A stretch of DNA of 64,000 nucleotides, taken from positions 5,275,001 through 5,339,000 of the forward strand of contig OZ005612.1 in NCBI GenBank assembly GCA_963930655.1, in the 5' to 3' direction. The notes under the pieces are model-generated. The model was not told where the DNA came from. It did no database searches and saw only the letters and a program-made list of their open reading frames with translations. Below are positions 1-12,202 of the stretch, one piece after another. The position numbers and the translations under genes are program-made. Numbering within the stretch: the first letter of the stretch is position 1; each line of letters begins with the position of its first letter. Origin of the DNA: Myrica gale. Taxonomy: Eukaryota; Streptophyta; Magnoliopsida; Fagales; Myricaceae.

Positions 1-1658
1 ACAAAGAAAAAAGGAGGAGGGGGATGGAAGAGTCAAAGCTCCCCCCCTCCCCTGTAAGGACGCTGGTTGACGGGGGTAGGCACTCGGCTGAGAGAGAGAG
101 AGAAAATTTCGGAGTCGAGTCTTTTCTTTCTTCAACTGCATGCTATACCTGTTTACAGCAGGGGATTACGGATAATAATTTTATCAGATTTTGTTAAACA
201 ATCATATGATTAACTTTCCATCCGAGCATATATATATCCAACATTATGTTGGGATCCTTTGATTCTTTTCTTTCTTCAATTGCATGCTATCATAAATATT
301 ACACTGAAATTCAATGGTTCTTGAATTATATTACTTCTAAACATATTTTTAAGTTCAACATGCATGCTAATAATGGTCACAAAATACGTCTGGCGTACGG
401 ATATTTCCATCAGAATTGTTTTATTCTCTCTCACAATGATCACAAAGTTCTAAATACTTTTATATGGTCGATTGTACTATAGTTTTTTGGTGGGTATAAG
501 ACTTGATGTGAAATTAATTCTATGACTGGGTACGAAATTTTGTTTCCATAGACTAGGGACCGAGAAACTTCCACTTGGAGAGATTGTAGGAAATTCAGCT
601 AGCAGAGTCAATATGTAGAACAAGGAGATGGGGGCGCCCATGGCCAGAAGATTAATTAAAGACTCAATACTTATTCTTTGTTTCAATTCTTTCACGAAGT
701 AATTACGTACATCTCCGGTTTTGAGAAAGAATTGAGTAATTTATGTTTGACGTTTCCACTTATCTATGCAGGGTATTAATCCGTTGCCACTCAATTCTCC
801 GAGAACCTTCATTAATTGTGCAGGTGGTTGTGGAAAGTTATCCGACTATACTGCACTGTATATAAATAACCAGCCATATCTCTGTTGTGGCAACATTCTA
901 AAGCATAAAATCTGTCGGTCGGTTCTAACTAAGAAGGTATACATAAAAGGTAAGGCATCTGATCATTTTGGTTTATTTGGTATGACATGTGAGTCAGCTT
1001 TACCTCAGAACGGACATATAGCAGAGAAATCCTTCTTTTGAGTCTCTTGGTTGAGTTGATTACCTAGTACTAGCTATAATTGGAGTTGATTCTTTTATTT
1101 TGAAATACAAGCTATGGAGATTATGCCAAGGAACCACCCATCTCAGATTGGGGTCAAGTGGTCAATAAGAGCAGAATCAATGTGGACTTTGAATTATCTT
1201 CTTCACATTAACTTTTCATGTGTTTTCTCAGCACCAACTCGCTGACATATTATAAAAGCCTCTCGATTCCGTTCCCTTTACCAACTTAGTATGCAAGTCG
1301 CAAGATGGGCGTTGGATAAGGATTTATGTTATCCAGAGTGCACAATTCTGTGTTATCAAGCTCACTAGCTCAGAGGCGTGTCTACAAGTGGAGAGCATGG
1401 TTTGTGTAAAGATTCAGATAGATCGAGCAACTGATTTACTTTCACTATTCATTTAACAAAGTAATACTATAAGATCAACTCCCAACTCAAGTGGAGCTTC
1501 GCCCCACTCTTCTTTCTTCCCCAACTAGGGGTACAATAAAGATTGATATATGAACCTAACCTTAAGAGTACATTCTTCCCCACATTGATTTCTTCCGCAA
1601 AATAGGAGTACACTAAGATATACAAACCTAACAATAATAGTAACTTCTAACAGCCGGA
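1..1658. other. Intergenic sequence left of the first gene
   Basis: No gene is supported here. There is a 26-bp direct repeat with one mismatch at 121-146 and 265-290. A plus-strand open frame at 766-1041 (91 codons, six cysteines, no match I recognise) is too weak to call. The first 110 bases are GC-rich and end in a short GA run. Confidence 0.5.
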
Positions 1659-4600
1659 CTACACTCCACTCCGTCGGTTTGATGCCGGTACATCATGGTT
1701 GATGATACTGTTAAAACAGTTCTTGTAACTAATACTGGCTTTTATTGGTAAGGATAGTTTCGCAAACACCTCCACCCTTTGGGGGCGGTTTGCATATAGT
1801 ATCCAAAGAACAAGGCAGAGCAAGACTCCGACTGAGATCATGCCCAATCCTGCATTAACAATCTTTAGATAATGGCTCAGCGGTGGACAGTAGCTCGTGG
1901 TGATTCTTATGACAGTATCCCTGACAAAATTGCAATCTTGGAGGCTAAGTAAAGGTGGTGTATAGTGCTCAAGTGCATAGCTCTCATTAACCGCAGCCAC
2001 CAACTGTGTGTAGATATTTGGGGTCACCCTCCCAACAGTGGTGCACTGGCCTGATGCTGACACTTCGCATGTATAGTTCTGCCATACCTGAGAATTTTAC
2101 GCAACCAAGTAGTGTTGAGCAAATAAAATATTAACAATATGATATGAATGAGATGATGAATTTTCTGTGACCGATAATTGAGAAGAAGCTATAATGCCGA
2201 GACCAACTTCCGTTCTTTTAATTTCTTCCCTCCTTACAGAGGCTAATAATCTATTGGGATTTCAAATATGGAAGCAGCATGCCACCTTAAGTCATTTGCA
2301 CTGTAATGACCTTCTGCTCCGTTTTCAATAGCTCATAGCAACGTTAAATTTGAGGAAATGAATCATTCATGTAACACAGCATAAACCTATCAAAGCCTTC
2401 ACCACTCTACAGCAATCAAGCAATATATCAGATTGAAGAACTATTCATCTCCCATGGAAAAGAGAATCTGTTTATCTCATCCCTCTTCTAGTCACACTTT
2501 TCAGGAAATATTCATCTCCCACAGAAAAGATGATCTGTTTATCTCTTACCTCTTTTAGTCAAACTTTTTAGGTACACGAGGACTATGAATTATTCATTTC
2601 AAGCATCAAGTACGTATGATATCCTTTCAATTCCACAACTAAATTAGCAATTCTATATGAGATGTTGCTTTACTCATTCCGATAAATCTTCAGTATTTGG
2701 GAAAAGAGGGGAAGAGAAAACGAAAAGAATTTCAGAATCTCCCATCTTTGTCAATCAAGACAAGTGCTGATAATAAAACATATATGTACACTACTCATGC
2801 CAAGGATGGGAAGCCACCAGCAGTTCATATACCGGAAAAGCAATTAGCCAGTTATATGGACAACTCTCTTCTCGACATAAAGCTTCCAACTAAAATTCTG
2901 TAAAAGATGCTGCCAGCACTTTGGAATTTTTATTAGCGGTCTTCAAGTGTTTGTTATAATTTGGCTTCATGTTTGTCCATCCTACTGTTGCAACTAGAGT
3001 TTTACTGTTTTGTTCTCAACAATCAAGTACTTGCCAGATAAATATTTGAGAAATAAAGATTTCCATAACCAAGAAGATAGCACATAATAAGGAATAACAC
3101 ATACCAAAGAAGCATTGGCCACAGACACTTCTTGAGGCCCACACTGGCGATCTTGCAGCTGAGAATCATATGGGTAACAGAGTGGCGGCATCAGAGGACC
3201 AGACTGATTGTAGTAATAAGAGTTTCCCCGGGGAGGATTTCCATCGGCATATGTATAGATAAATTCATTGACGACATTCACGATTTGGGTGATAATTCTT
3301 TTACTCTGCACAAGTGTCTGGTTTGTGGTTCTTGGGTCAACACATGGAAGTATGTCGCTAAGAGTTGTTGCTGCATGTGGATATTCTACCCATTCATCCA
3401 TGGCCATGCAGGTATCAGACACTGTACTGTAATGCCAAAAGTAGTAGACTTCTAGTCAGTAATTGTATTAAAGGCCATTTTTATTTTAGTGATAGCAGCA
3501 AACTGCAATATGTCATAATCAGGCTGAGCTAGGTGCTCTTATGTAGGTAAGGGTGGGAGGGTGCAGAGAGAAAGAGACAGAGACAAGCACCTACGTGGAT
3601 TTGGAAAAGATATTAAGGTTGTGTTTGAGTATTAAAATTTTGGGGAGTTTAAAATTTTAGGGTATTGAATTTGGTGAAAAGGTGAAGAAATAGATGATTT
3701 TTAATATTTATTATAGTGAAAAATAATGATGTGATGGGGAGAGAGAGATTATATTGTAATTTTTTATTGTGTTAAAATTTTAAGAAGGGTAAATTTTTTG
3801 TAATCAAACATAGTCTAAGTATAATGAAATCAGAACCTTGAAAGAGCACCACTTCAACTGTTTTATGGCAAGCAACTTTCTGAACATTATTTGGGAAGGC
3901 AACTCAGGAACTTGGTGATATTATCATGTCTTCCATACATGGCAAGCAAAAATAAAGAGTGGTGGGCGGGACACTTGAGGGAGATGAATCAAAATCTTAC
4001 TTGTTGAGGACAACAAAAACTCCACAAAGCAAAAATGAAATTGCAACGAGCAACCATCCACTTATTATGAATCTGCACAAATAAAAATGTGAATAAGTAT
4101 CCAGCATATTGAAACAGAAATGGTACTATATGAACTACGTGCCCACCAAATGGCAAAGGCAACTTACATATGGATTGCATGTTTGTGCCCAAGGATAGAC
4201 AGGACTGCCACATTACAACTCAAAAAGTCACGAAAAGGCGAGAGTCTAGTAAACAAGCGAAATAGAAAAAAGATACTGATTGATTGAATTTTTAAGTTAT
4301 ACGTACCAAGACCAATCAAAGCAAGGACAAGCATTACTGCTGCCACGGTTATTAAGGTAGAATGACTGCAATGACAACCTCAAATTAGCTCATTAACATC
4401 ACAATTTTTGAAGAACAATTCTAGATAGAGATGGTACCGAGAACAGCTATTGTATACATACACAGCATTGAAGACTTTCTTTATTTTGACAGAATTTTCA
4501 CCCATCTTCTCCTTCAGAATATCTGCTGCAGTATTGAGATCCCTATTCAATTTGTCAATATCGTCCATGACATCAGAAGGAAGGAACACCTGGGCCACAC

Positions 4601-7186
4601 TAATAGTTTTTGCTAGGGATAGATATTGTGTGACATTTCTGAGGGTCTCCACAGTGTAGTCTGACTGGTTTACGACATATTTCAGAGTTTGCAAAACTTC
4701 ACCATGAAATCCATCCTGTCCAACGGAAAGAAGAATGCATCCAATCCTGTGTGATAAAAAGGGCAGACAGCATTAGCAAAAGTTACAGAAGAAAAATGAA
4801 TTTACAAATTGAAGGGTTAGTGAACACATAAACACATCAGGTTAAAACTGGGAAATGCATGCAAGAAATGCAATAAAACTTTCAAGCCAATAGGAAATTA
4901 ATAAAGCAATGTCTTGACCAGCAGCAATGTCAAGACAAGCATCAAGGAAATAACAGCAAAAGGAAAAAACTACAATGTCACAACAAGCAGCAATGTTGAG
5001 GGTAATTGGAACCTAGTTTCGAACACTGAGTTCAATGTCAGCATTCATTATTTCCACGTGAGTCTAAGCAAGGTTTTCCAACAACTAAAATATGCTTCAA
5101 GGCCTATACAATGGAAGTTTCTTCAAAAATAAGAACTAAATGGAGGTCTCCCACTACATAATCTTGGGAAAACAAGCAAAGAATACACAAGAAAATGAAA
5201 GCAGAAAGAGTAGGAGTTTTTCCTTGGAATTGCATGATCAAAATATCCCAAGTTATTTGAAAAGGGTGGGCAGCAGCGGGAGCGATTGTAATTTTCCATG
5301 AGGCAAAGAAGTTAAACAGCCTCTAAGATGGAGAGTTGATAAAATGGTTAAACACTAATCAATGCAGAAAAATTCCTCCTGATATTACATTGATTAAACT
5401 GCAATATATTGCTGAGAGAAAGAATATAAAAGGCATTGACTAAAATGGATATGTCAGTGTGTTCTGAAGAAATATCAAAAATATTCTGTGAATAATTTTT
5501 CACATGACTGACATAAAAGCACAAAGACAATAATAATAATTGCCAAAATATGAAGTTCAGATTATTACACTGCAGTAAAGGTGAAGACTATAAGCAGTAC
5601 AAGACAAACTGTTTGCGAGCGGCGTGAATCTTTTCCTTTTATGTTTATTCTCCATCCACAGCAATGATGAACCACCAGACACAAGCCAAATGAAACAAAC
5701 CATAGGACAGCAAGAATGAAGGCAGGAGCACCTGTAAATCCAACAGACTGCACATATGGTTAAAACACTGATGAATAAAAGATACCTATTAGCAACTATA
5801 TTACTCACCCAATTTGCAATATCCTGCATCTAAGGATTCCTTCTTACCCCCAATACCTTTTACATTTTTCATTTCCGATTAGTAAGTGACTCATACCCTC
5901 AATGCAACTCAAATCCAAGACCGCATCCACCCTGTACTGATAGGGGATGGACGATACATATGAACCCAAGGCCATTGGCCCCTGTTATTGGATATTTTTT
6001 TTATCTATATGATTATTCCACAGAAACCAATATTCTAAACACAAAGGGCAGAACTCTTGGGAAAAAAATATGCAAATTTATAACCATGGAACACTACAGA
6101 ACAGAAATATACAGATGGCCATGAAAGTTAACAAAACATGTTTGACGCATGGATTCAATTAAAATTTTATTTCTCTCAGTGCTTATAGTATCTGTAACCA
6201 ACAATCCAGATAAGCTCATATATTAGTCTCTAGATCCTAAAGGTCACATTTTCATCAAAAGGTTTTGCTTTCTCTAACAAAACAGCCAGCATAAAGAACA
6301 TAGTTTGCATTACAATAGTTCCACGAATGTCTCCAGATTATCAAATATGTATTTCATTCACACGCCCAAACGCAAGATAGAAATGCATGTGTTACGAATC
6401 AATTCCAAAGCTTGCAGTTTAGCCAAAAAAAAAGACACACCAAGCTTGCTGGTCAATCAAATTTAAAACAGCTACGATATAGTAACAACGGAAGCAACAC
6501 TTACGGCCCAGTAATGCCGATTGGCAATATCCCAACCACCGCGATAACGCCGGAAGTCACTAAGAATGTCTACCCTATTTGTCCGGTTTGCCGCCAAAAC
6601 AAGCGTGGCATCATCGCTTGTCGGTCCTGGAGCTGGTGCAGCCTCCGTGATTCTGTTCTCCCATGGCCCCAAATTCTCTTCTCCTGCACGTACAAAAACA
6701 TGAATAAAACACAAAACTAGAACAGTTCGCAACTCAACAACAGGAAAGGCGCGTTTAGCTTTCGTAAAGCATACCAAGAATGCACTGCCAGAGATTAATC
6801 CCTGAACGGTAAAAAATTGAAGACTTTAGAACAAATTAACTATCTTTCTGGTTACTTGGAGATGAGGAAAAATATTTAAAGAACAATTCTCTCCCGTTAA
6901 CTGGATTCCAAAAAAAAAACAAGCGTAATAGTTGCAGTCTCATTTTCCATCCATTTCCCTCAGTTTTCACAACAAAAAAGACACATATGATCGAAACCAT
7001 TACACCGATCAGCGAAGAAAATCCACTACTGCATGTACAGATATCAATCGTGGGGAGTTGAGAGGACGGACCTAGAATGAACTTCAGAGGATCGGAGTGG
7101 GGTTCATCGTGAGGCAGGCCTGAAATCGAGCTCAGAGAGGCCAAAACGAAGAAGAGAGGGAATCCAGCAACGAAGAACGCCTTCAT
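1659..7186 (-). CDS. Polytopic membrane protein, At1g71110/At2g12400 family, nine exons
   Basis: The coding exons, read on the minus strand, are 7186-7072, 6683-6505, 5747-5569, 4746-4462, 4365-4307, 4204-4168, 4072-4001, 3426-3105 and 2087-1659. All introns are GT-AG and the phases agree, giving 558 residues. The protein has a signal peptide (1-23), then the family block with RYRGGWDIANRHYWA at about 84-98. Membrane segments lie near 106-124, 144-168, 256-277, 287-307 and 493-514. A large extracellular-type loop (about 309-490) is rich in cysteine and N-glycosylation sites (for example NQS and NAS). In Arabidopsis such proteins are annotated as transmembrane or plasma-membrane-fusion-like; their biochemical role is not established. 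The start is the first ATG and directly precedes the signal peptide. The gene looks intact and its length is normal for the family as I remember it. Confidence 0.9.
3619..3814. mobile_element. Tourist-like MITE in intron 7 of the membrane protein gene
   Basis: This AT-rich element of about 196 bp has imperfect terminal inverted repeats (GGTTGTGTTTGAGT against GACTATGTTTGATT in reverse) and TAA on both sides. Its interior closely resembles the copies at 12866-13060 and 54230-54405. The 3-bp TWA-type target site and the GG-TTGTTTG end fit PIF/Harbinger-derived Tourist MITEs. Confidence 0.6.
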
Positions 7187-7560
7187 TTCATTTGAGAATG
7201 TCTCTCTCTTCCGCTGTCACTACTTACTGAGCCACCGCGACAGACGAACAGAGCTCATTTCCAAGATCCGGTCCGACCAAAATCTTAACGAAAGATTCAG
7301 AGCATAATTAGCATTTCTGGTTACTAGTGCAGTTCATGGATTGGAAGGAAAAGGAAATTTATAAGACAGACTCGGAGCTAAAAAGAGAGAGCGAGAAAGA
7401 GAGACAAAGAGACACATGGTGGGGGACTGGGTGACGGTGATTAAGGAGACGAAATGAAAAGGCGGGTGTGATTTATTTAATAAAGTTAGGCTACTCTCTC
7501 TCTCTCTGTTTTCCTCTACTTTCACTGCTAATGAAGGACTGCATTAAGTTAAAGCAACAG
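7187..7560 (-). promoter_or_regulatory. Upstream region of the membrane protein gene
   Basis: This stretch lies directly upstream of the start codon at 7186. It contains a CT microsatellite (about 7494-7508), GA-rich runs near 7387-7410 on the plus strand, and no other gene. It must hold the 5' leader and core promoter, but I cannot place a TATA box or transcription start with confidence. Confidence 0.4.
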
Positions 7561-8600
7561 AACTAATGGAAGCAACACGCATTTGCTTGCTTTTGGGTTT
7601 TGCAGATACCAGTTTATTTTCTTTTGTCATTTCGCTGCCTTTTCTTCTTGTTTTGCTTTTTCTCTCGGATACTTATGAAGTTCACACTAATCTCAATAGA
7701 AGTGCTTGTTTGGTGGAGATGGGTTGGGCGTTGAGCAGTGAGTCGGATCCGAGTTTTTAGAGTTAACGGGTTTGGACTCCCAAGTGAATGGGAACAGAAC
7801 AGGACAAAGTATCTTTGAAGAGAGATGGCAAGTTGTCTTGAGTGGAGATTAGCCCTATCTAATTACTACTTTTAAGCGCAGAAAAGTCTCTGAATTCCTG
7901 ACGTTCTGAGAAAAGAAAATCTACTCTGTTTCTCGTACAACATTCAATGGACAACTCAGGGACCGCATGATGTGATCCGAGGGCTCCTGTTCCCGGACGC
8001 GTTACGTAGCTAAGAGAAAGGGCGAGACAGCGCGGAAAATGCTGGGGTTAAGGAGGGCCCACCTTCTACCGCCTACGCTCCTTTGACACGGTTTCGGCGG
8101 GGCCAATGGCCATTTGCTTTTTGCGTTAAAAGCAGAGCACCTCCTCATGTCCACCATACACGTTGCCTGTGTGCTCTGTGCCGCTGGTACTGCTGTTGCG
8201 GCATGGGGCCACGGCTCCTGTTGATCCTTCGCCAATAAGCTAATACGGCCTCGCTTTAGTGGGTATTAGTTCTTGCTCACTTTGCTGCTTTTTTTCACAA
8301 CTTTCGGATCTAAGAATATAAACACGGCACGAATCTGGCCATTACTTTCGCTGTGATTTACCTAATCCCCATCCCCCTTATGGATCTGAACTAGAACAAA
8401 CCTTGTCATTTTTATCATCTGCATGTTCTTTTAGTGTCAACACGTGCTGGTGGCGCCCCTCGTTTTCATTTAATAATGGGGGAGAGAGAGGGAGTTGGAC
8501 TCATCGAACTCCCGAAAGAATAGCCAAATCTAAGGCAAACGTTATGGTTTCTGTTTGTTTAGACCTCTGCTTACCCGTTTTAATTGGGGTGGTTTGAGGT
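7561..8600. other. Intergenic sequence, no gene seen
   Basis: Open frames on both strands here are short and match no family I know. The stretch around 8000-8240 is more GC-rich than its surroundings, which explains the 77-codon minus-strand frame without needing a gene. Confidence 0.45.
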
Positions 8601-8622
8601 CCACATCAAATGGGTGAGTCAA

Positions 8623-8958
8623 CACCGATACCTATGGAGAGAAAATCAGACGGTTTGAGTGCCTTTCCAGGAGGCAAAGTGTACTGGTTTATAGGTTTAC
8701 TCCTACGTAAGATTATCAAATTAAGTGGAAAAAAATGCACAAACTTTCACTTAAAAAAAAAAAAGAGCGATGCATCACACCGATACCTACGGAGAGAAAA
8801 TCAGACGGTTTGAGTGCCTTTCCAGGAGGCAAAGTGTACTGGTTTATAGGTTTACCGTTTACTCCTACGTAAGATTATCAAATTAAGTGGAAAAAAATGC
8901 ACAAACTGGAACGCAACGTCAATGTTGCGATCAATCTTTCACTTAAAAAAAAAAAAAG
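8623..8958. repeat. Tandem duplication, period about 155 bp
   Basis: The unit starting CACCGATACCTA at 8623 recurs at 8778. Copies are nearly identical through a poly-A stretch. The second copy has two insertions: a 7-bp slippage (near 8854) and about 28 bp (near 8909-8936) that contains GCAACGTCAATGTTGC, an imperfect inverted repeat. Confidence 0.85.
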
Positions 8959-9248
8959 AGAGCGCATGCATGATGCATCGCTCCTTTAACCCCACCATGG
9001 AAATGGCTTGATTCGATTGCTTATTTTTCTTTTGGGGCCAAATCTTAGAAAGCACTGAGACTGACAGAATTTGTTTCTTAGTTGGGGGGTTTTGGTATGC
9101 TTTGGCAGCACGAATGAAGTCGTCATGCGATGCTATAAAGGGGGTTCACTAATCGCCAAAAGTTGCAACAAAAAACAGAAGGGGGAACCTCTGGAAGGAG
9201 TGAAATCGAATCTTTTCTAGTGAAGAAGTCCTACTCTCTAAGTCGATA

Positions 9249-9538
9249 TTTTTGGAGTGTTTGAGTAATCCGATTATTTCGGCTTCACAGGTGCCGGTTT
9301 GAGGTTTTTTAGAAAAATTGGTAGTATTCCCGGTTCCCGGATTACCCGACACCCGATTTTTGAAGTGTAAGTAATCCGATTTTCACACCGAAAAATTTCG
9401 GTGGCACCTGCACTGGTGAAGCTGGGTACACCGGTGCCGGTGAAAATCAGATTACTCACACTCCAAAAATTGGGTGGTACCTAGCTTCACCGGTGTCGGT
9501 GCCGGTTTGAGGTTTTTTAGAAAAATCGGTGGTATTCT
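9249..9538. repeat. Inverted and direct repeats with CCGGT motifs
   Basis: The segment at 9249-9275 (TTTTTGGAGTGTTTGAGTAA core) is inverted at 9443-9470. A second motif, GTGCCGGTTTGAGGTTTTTT, occurs at 9291 and again at 9499, 208 bp apart. The arrangement is like hAT subterminal repeats. Confidence 0.7.
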
Positions 9539-9918
9539 CGGTTCCCTGGTTACCTGGCACCGGGTTCTGAGAACCGAGATTTTTTTTAACCTTTCAGCAG
9601 AAACCCTTAAAGGCCTTATCACCCCAGTAAGTTTTTTGCCCATGCTTCTCTCTCCCTCCCTCTCCTGCCGAGTGTCGACCACCACGTCTGCCCCACCCGT
9701 CGTCAGACGTCGTGCCTCTCTGCCCATCCCACCTCTCTGCTCCTCAAGCTCCTCCGCAGCGTTCTAGCGGACCCGGACCGAGTGCGCTTGATGAATTGGC
9801 GGCTTCGGAGAAGATTCTCGGCTAGAGAGTGACCGAGAAGCTGCAAGTTGTCGAGGGCGGCCCCCGATGGAGACGAAGAATTTGGCTGTGAGTTCGAGTT
9901 ATGCATTTCTGAAGACTT

Positions 9919-10379
9919 GCTGGGATACTGGCTGTGGGTTCGAGTTATCCAATCGATCTCTGCCACCCTTGTCACATAAACCTGTTGCTTTTTGCGGAGA
10001 AACTGAGGGATATGTAAGGTTCTTGTACTTCTCTGTTCTGCTTTTCCTTTTGTCCCTAGTTTCTTCATTTTAGCCTGGTTTTTTTTCTTTTTTCTTTTTT
10101 TGGTGTTGCATTTCCATAGGTAAAAGATAGTATTTGATCTCATCTTCAGAAATGCTGGGATACTGGCTGTGGGTTCGAGTTATCCAATCGATCTCTGCCA
10201 CCCTTGTCACATAAACCTGTTGCTTTTTGCGGAGAAACTGAGGGATATGTAAGGTTCTTGTACTTCTCTGTTCTGCTTTTCCTTTTGTCCCTAGTTTCTT
10301 CATTTGAGCCTGGTTTTTTTTCTTTTTTCTTTTTTTGGTGTTGCATTTCCATAGGTAAAAGATAGTATTTGATCTCATC
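9919..10379 (+). repeat. Tandem duplication, period 235 bp
   Basis: A 226-bp unit at 9919-10144 recurs at 10154-10379 with almost no change. Each unit ends in a pyrimidine tract and TTCCATAG, which resembles a splice acceptor, just upstream of the GRAS-like start codon at 10443. It looks like duplicated 5' leader and intron sequence. Confidence 0.9.
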
Positions 10380-10442
10380 ATAGGAGGTTTAGTATGTAAG
10401 TGGTCCCGGATTTGGATACTGGGTTCAACTCTGTAAATGGCT

Positions 10443-10607
10443 ATGGATCCTAGCTTTGCTGGACTGCCCAATTTCGTAGACGATATCTTGGTCGATGACC
10501 ATGACTTCTTGCCCATTTCCAATCAACACCCTGATCTTATCAACGAGGTCGACTTCAGTGTACTTTCCTCCCTGGACCTTAATTTCCTCGAAAATCCATT
10601 TCCCTAA
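10443..10607 (+). pseudogene. GRAS (SCL9/14/33-type) N-terminal fragment
   Basis: The frame starts at ATG 10443 and stops at 10605-10607 after 54 residues. Its acidic, aromatic composition with a MDPSF start, a DFLPISNQ stretch and a DFSVLSSLDLNF block resembles the divergent N-terminal region of SCL9/SCL14/SCL33 GRAS transcription factors. No GRAS domain follows, and within 100 bp the sequence switches to a different gene. It is best read as a captured 5' end. The assignment rests on a short, low-complexity region and could be wrong. Confidence 0.45.
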
Positions 10608-10700
10608 TTTTTAAACTTGTGCTTCTATTGAATATGTTATCACACCTAGATTGCATATGTATATGTATAATATATGTATAATTTTTAAACTTGTTTGTAG

Positions 10701-11010
10701 GTTTTGGAAGCTTTGGGCTCCTGAAGGGCGTTGCTTGCGCGCTGCCCTTGCCAAAGATTCAGGACTTGAATTTGATTATATTCTTGCAGGATGTGGTGCA
10801 GATGAGCTCATTGATTTGATTATGCGGTTAGAAATGGAATTTTTGTTTGATTTGATTGTGGTTAAAAATGGGTTTTTTGGTTTTGCATGTCTTTAAATTA
10901 GTATGCCCTTTACTGATCTTGTACAATCGCCATTCTTGAACGTGTGCTGCAGATGTGTGCAATGTGCTTGATCCTGGTGACAAGATTATGGACTGTCCTC
11001 CGACTATGGC
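10701..11010 (+). pseudogene. Histidinol-phosphate aminotransferase (HISN6) fragment
   Basis: Two exons of the plastid histidine-biosynthesis enzyme are recognisable. The first (10701-10826) encodes VLEALG, then a frame break, then LRAALAKDSGLEFDYILAGC and GADELIDLIMR, which lies in the pyridoxal-phosphate cofactor region of the class II aminotransferase fold. The second starts after the AG at 10951-10952 and encodes VLDPGDKIMDCPPT. Intron junctions are kept, so the copy came from genomic DNA and not from mRNA. The rest of the enzyme, including the catalytic lysine, is missing. It cannot make an active enzyme. Confidence 0.85.
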
Positions 11011-11489
11011 TGCTCCTACATGTATTGGTGGAGTCTTAATTAGGAGAAGGTTAACTCTTTAATGAGATTGAGGCTTAGTTTGTGAAACTGTAGCTATGAG
11101 AATTCTTGTCTTGTCTGTGTTGTAATATCAATCATCTAATGTTATGGCAAAGATACAGCCCTCAGCAGCACAAGATTATTTGGTGCCAATTTTTCCTGTC
11201 TCATTTAGTGTCATATTAAGTGCTTTTTAAGTTGAGATAGGAGGAATGAGGAATGGTACGTGAAGGTTATGTTGTGATTTAGAACTTACCGGTAATATTT
11301 TTTAAACAGGGGCTAGCTTTTCATGTTATATGTGAAATAGGGCACAATTTGCTTTGCATTAGGCCCTGTGATGGCGTTTGAATATCCTCCTTGAAATTTA
11401 TTTAGAGTCGGCTATATAGATCAAGTTATTTCTTCCTCTGTTACTAGTTACAGTTTTCTCAAGAGGTTATTGATAAGATTTTTCTTCAG

Positions 11490-11729
11490 GCTAAAAGAGG
11501 TTATGTGCTTGGGGGTAACTGCTGGTGCTTACATTCTTAGCCTCTTTGCAGTAAATTAGTCAAATTCAGCTGCCCTTTATTTGTACAATATCCTTATTTT
11601 CTATGTCATGTGTTTTTTCTTTTGTTTGATTTCATGTGGCAGATGAAATACACGGAGCGTGTGCTTGGGTTGATTCTTGTGTCCCCTATTTGCAGAGCAC
11701 CATCATGGACCGAGTGGCTTTACAACAAG
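11490..11729 (+). pseudogene. NDR/NDL (N-myc downregulated-like) gene fragment
   Basis: Two consecutive exons are present with AG/GT borders: 11490-11550 ([16 protein letters not shown]) and 11643-11729 ([20 protein letters not shown]). These match the alpha/beta-hydrolase-like core of plant NDL proteins, where the corresponding stretch around the former nucleophile elbow is highly conserved. Both exons remain open in a consistent phase. No other NDL exons are nearby, and a HISN6 fragment lies 500 bp upstream, so this is a captured fragment. Confidence 0.85.
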
Positions 11730-11924
11730 GTTCTAATCTCCATGACTAGTTAAACATTGCTTGTTATACTTTTTATGGCATTTGTGGCATAGTTGGTACC
11801 AGCCACTTATGGGATAAGATTTTATTAATATGAGATCAATAGACCAAAGGAAAAAAATTAAAAAAAATACATTACACGAAATGCATAAAATGCTAAAAAA
11901 ATGGTCTAATATGATGTAGGATAA

Positions 11925-12085
11925 TCGGAACCGCCACCGCTAAAACCGCCACCGTTAAGGGCCGGTTTTTGCTTCTAACGATGTAGGTGTAGGTGACCCA
12001 TATTTGAAAACCGGTCTACCCGGTGTAGGTGCCGATTTTGGCCAAAACCAGCACCTACACCAGGATTGTGCAGCCCTACATGTGG
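11925..12085. repeat. hAT-like subterminal repeat cluster
   Basis: About 160 bp hold repeated ACCGCCACC, GTAGGTG and ACCGG motifs in both orientations; GGTGTAGGTGC near 12020 is inverted as GCACCTACACC near 12051. The local GC content is well above that of the flanks. It ends at AGCCCTACA, a possible hAT terminus. Confidence 0.6.
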
Positions 12086-12202
12086 CTACTATATATAGCA
12101 AAACCGAGGATAACTCGAAATGACGATGCAATTTTTCAGTCCTTAACTATTCCTCAAGTTTCGGTCAAATAAAAATCTATTCGTGTGTGGTTTTAGTTAG
12201 AC

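Larger units (their letters stand above)
9249..12085 (+). mobile_element. Candidate Pack-type transposon carrying fragments of three genes
   Basis: Both ends of this interval are rich in CCGGT/ACCGG and GGTG motifs arranged as direct and inverted repeats, a pattern typical of hAT subterminal regions and also seen in the proven hAT elements at 55534-61366. Between them are fragments of a GRAS gene, a HISN6 gene and an NDL gene, all in plus orientation and with introns retained. The right end, AGCCCTA at about 12075-12083, is a plausible hAT terminus. I could not find a matching left terminus or target duplication, so the boundaries are provisional and the element may be broken or composite. 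Confidence 0.5.

Noticed and set aside
766..1041. Plus-strand 91-codon frame with CAGGCG and other cysteines
   Set aside because: The cysteine spacing does not fit a named zinc finger, and nothing around it looks like a gene.
2697..2903. Plus-strand 68-codon frame inside an intron of the membrane protein gene
   Set aside because: It is opposite to the host gene, short, matches no family I know and lacks splice or promoter context. Composition alone could produce it.
8002..8235. Minus-strand 77-codon frame
   Set aside because: It lies in a GC-richer patch, where stops are rarer, and shows no domain.
9703..10522. Minus-strand frames of 146 and 150 codons that repeat each other
   Set aside because: They are the antisense of the 235-bp tandem duplication; the lysine runs come from the pyrimidine tract.
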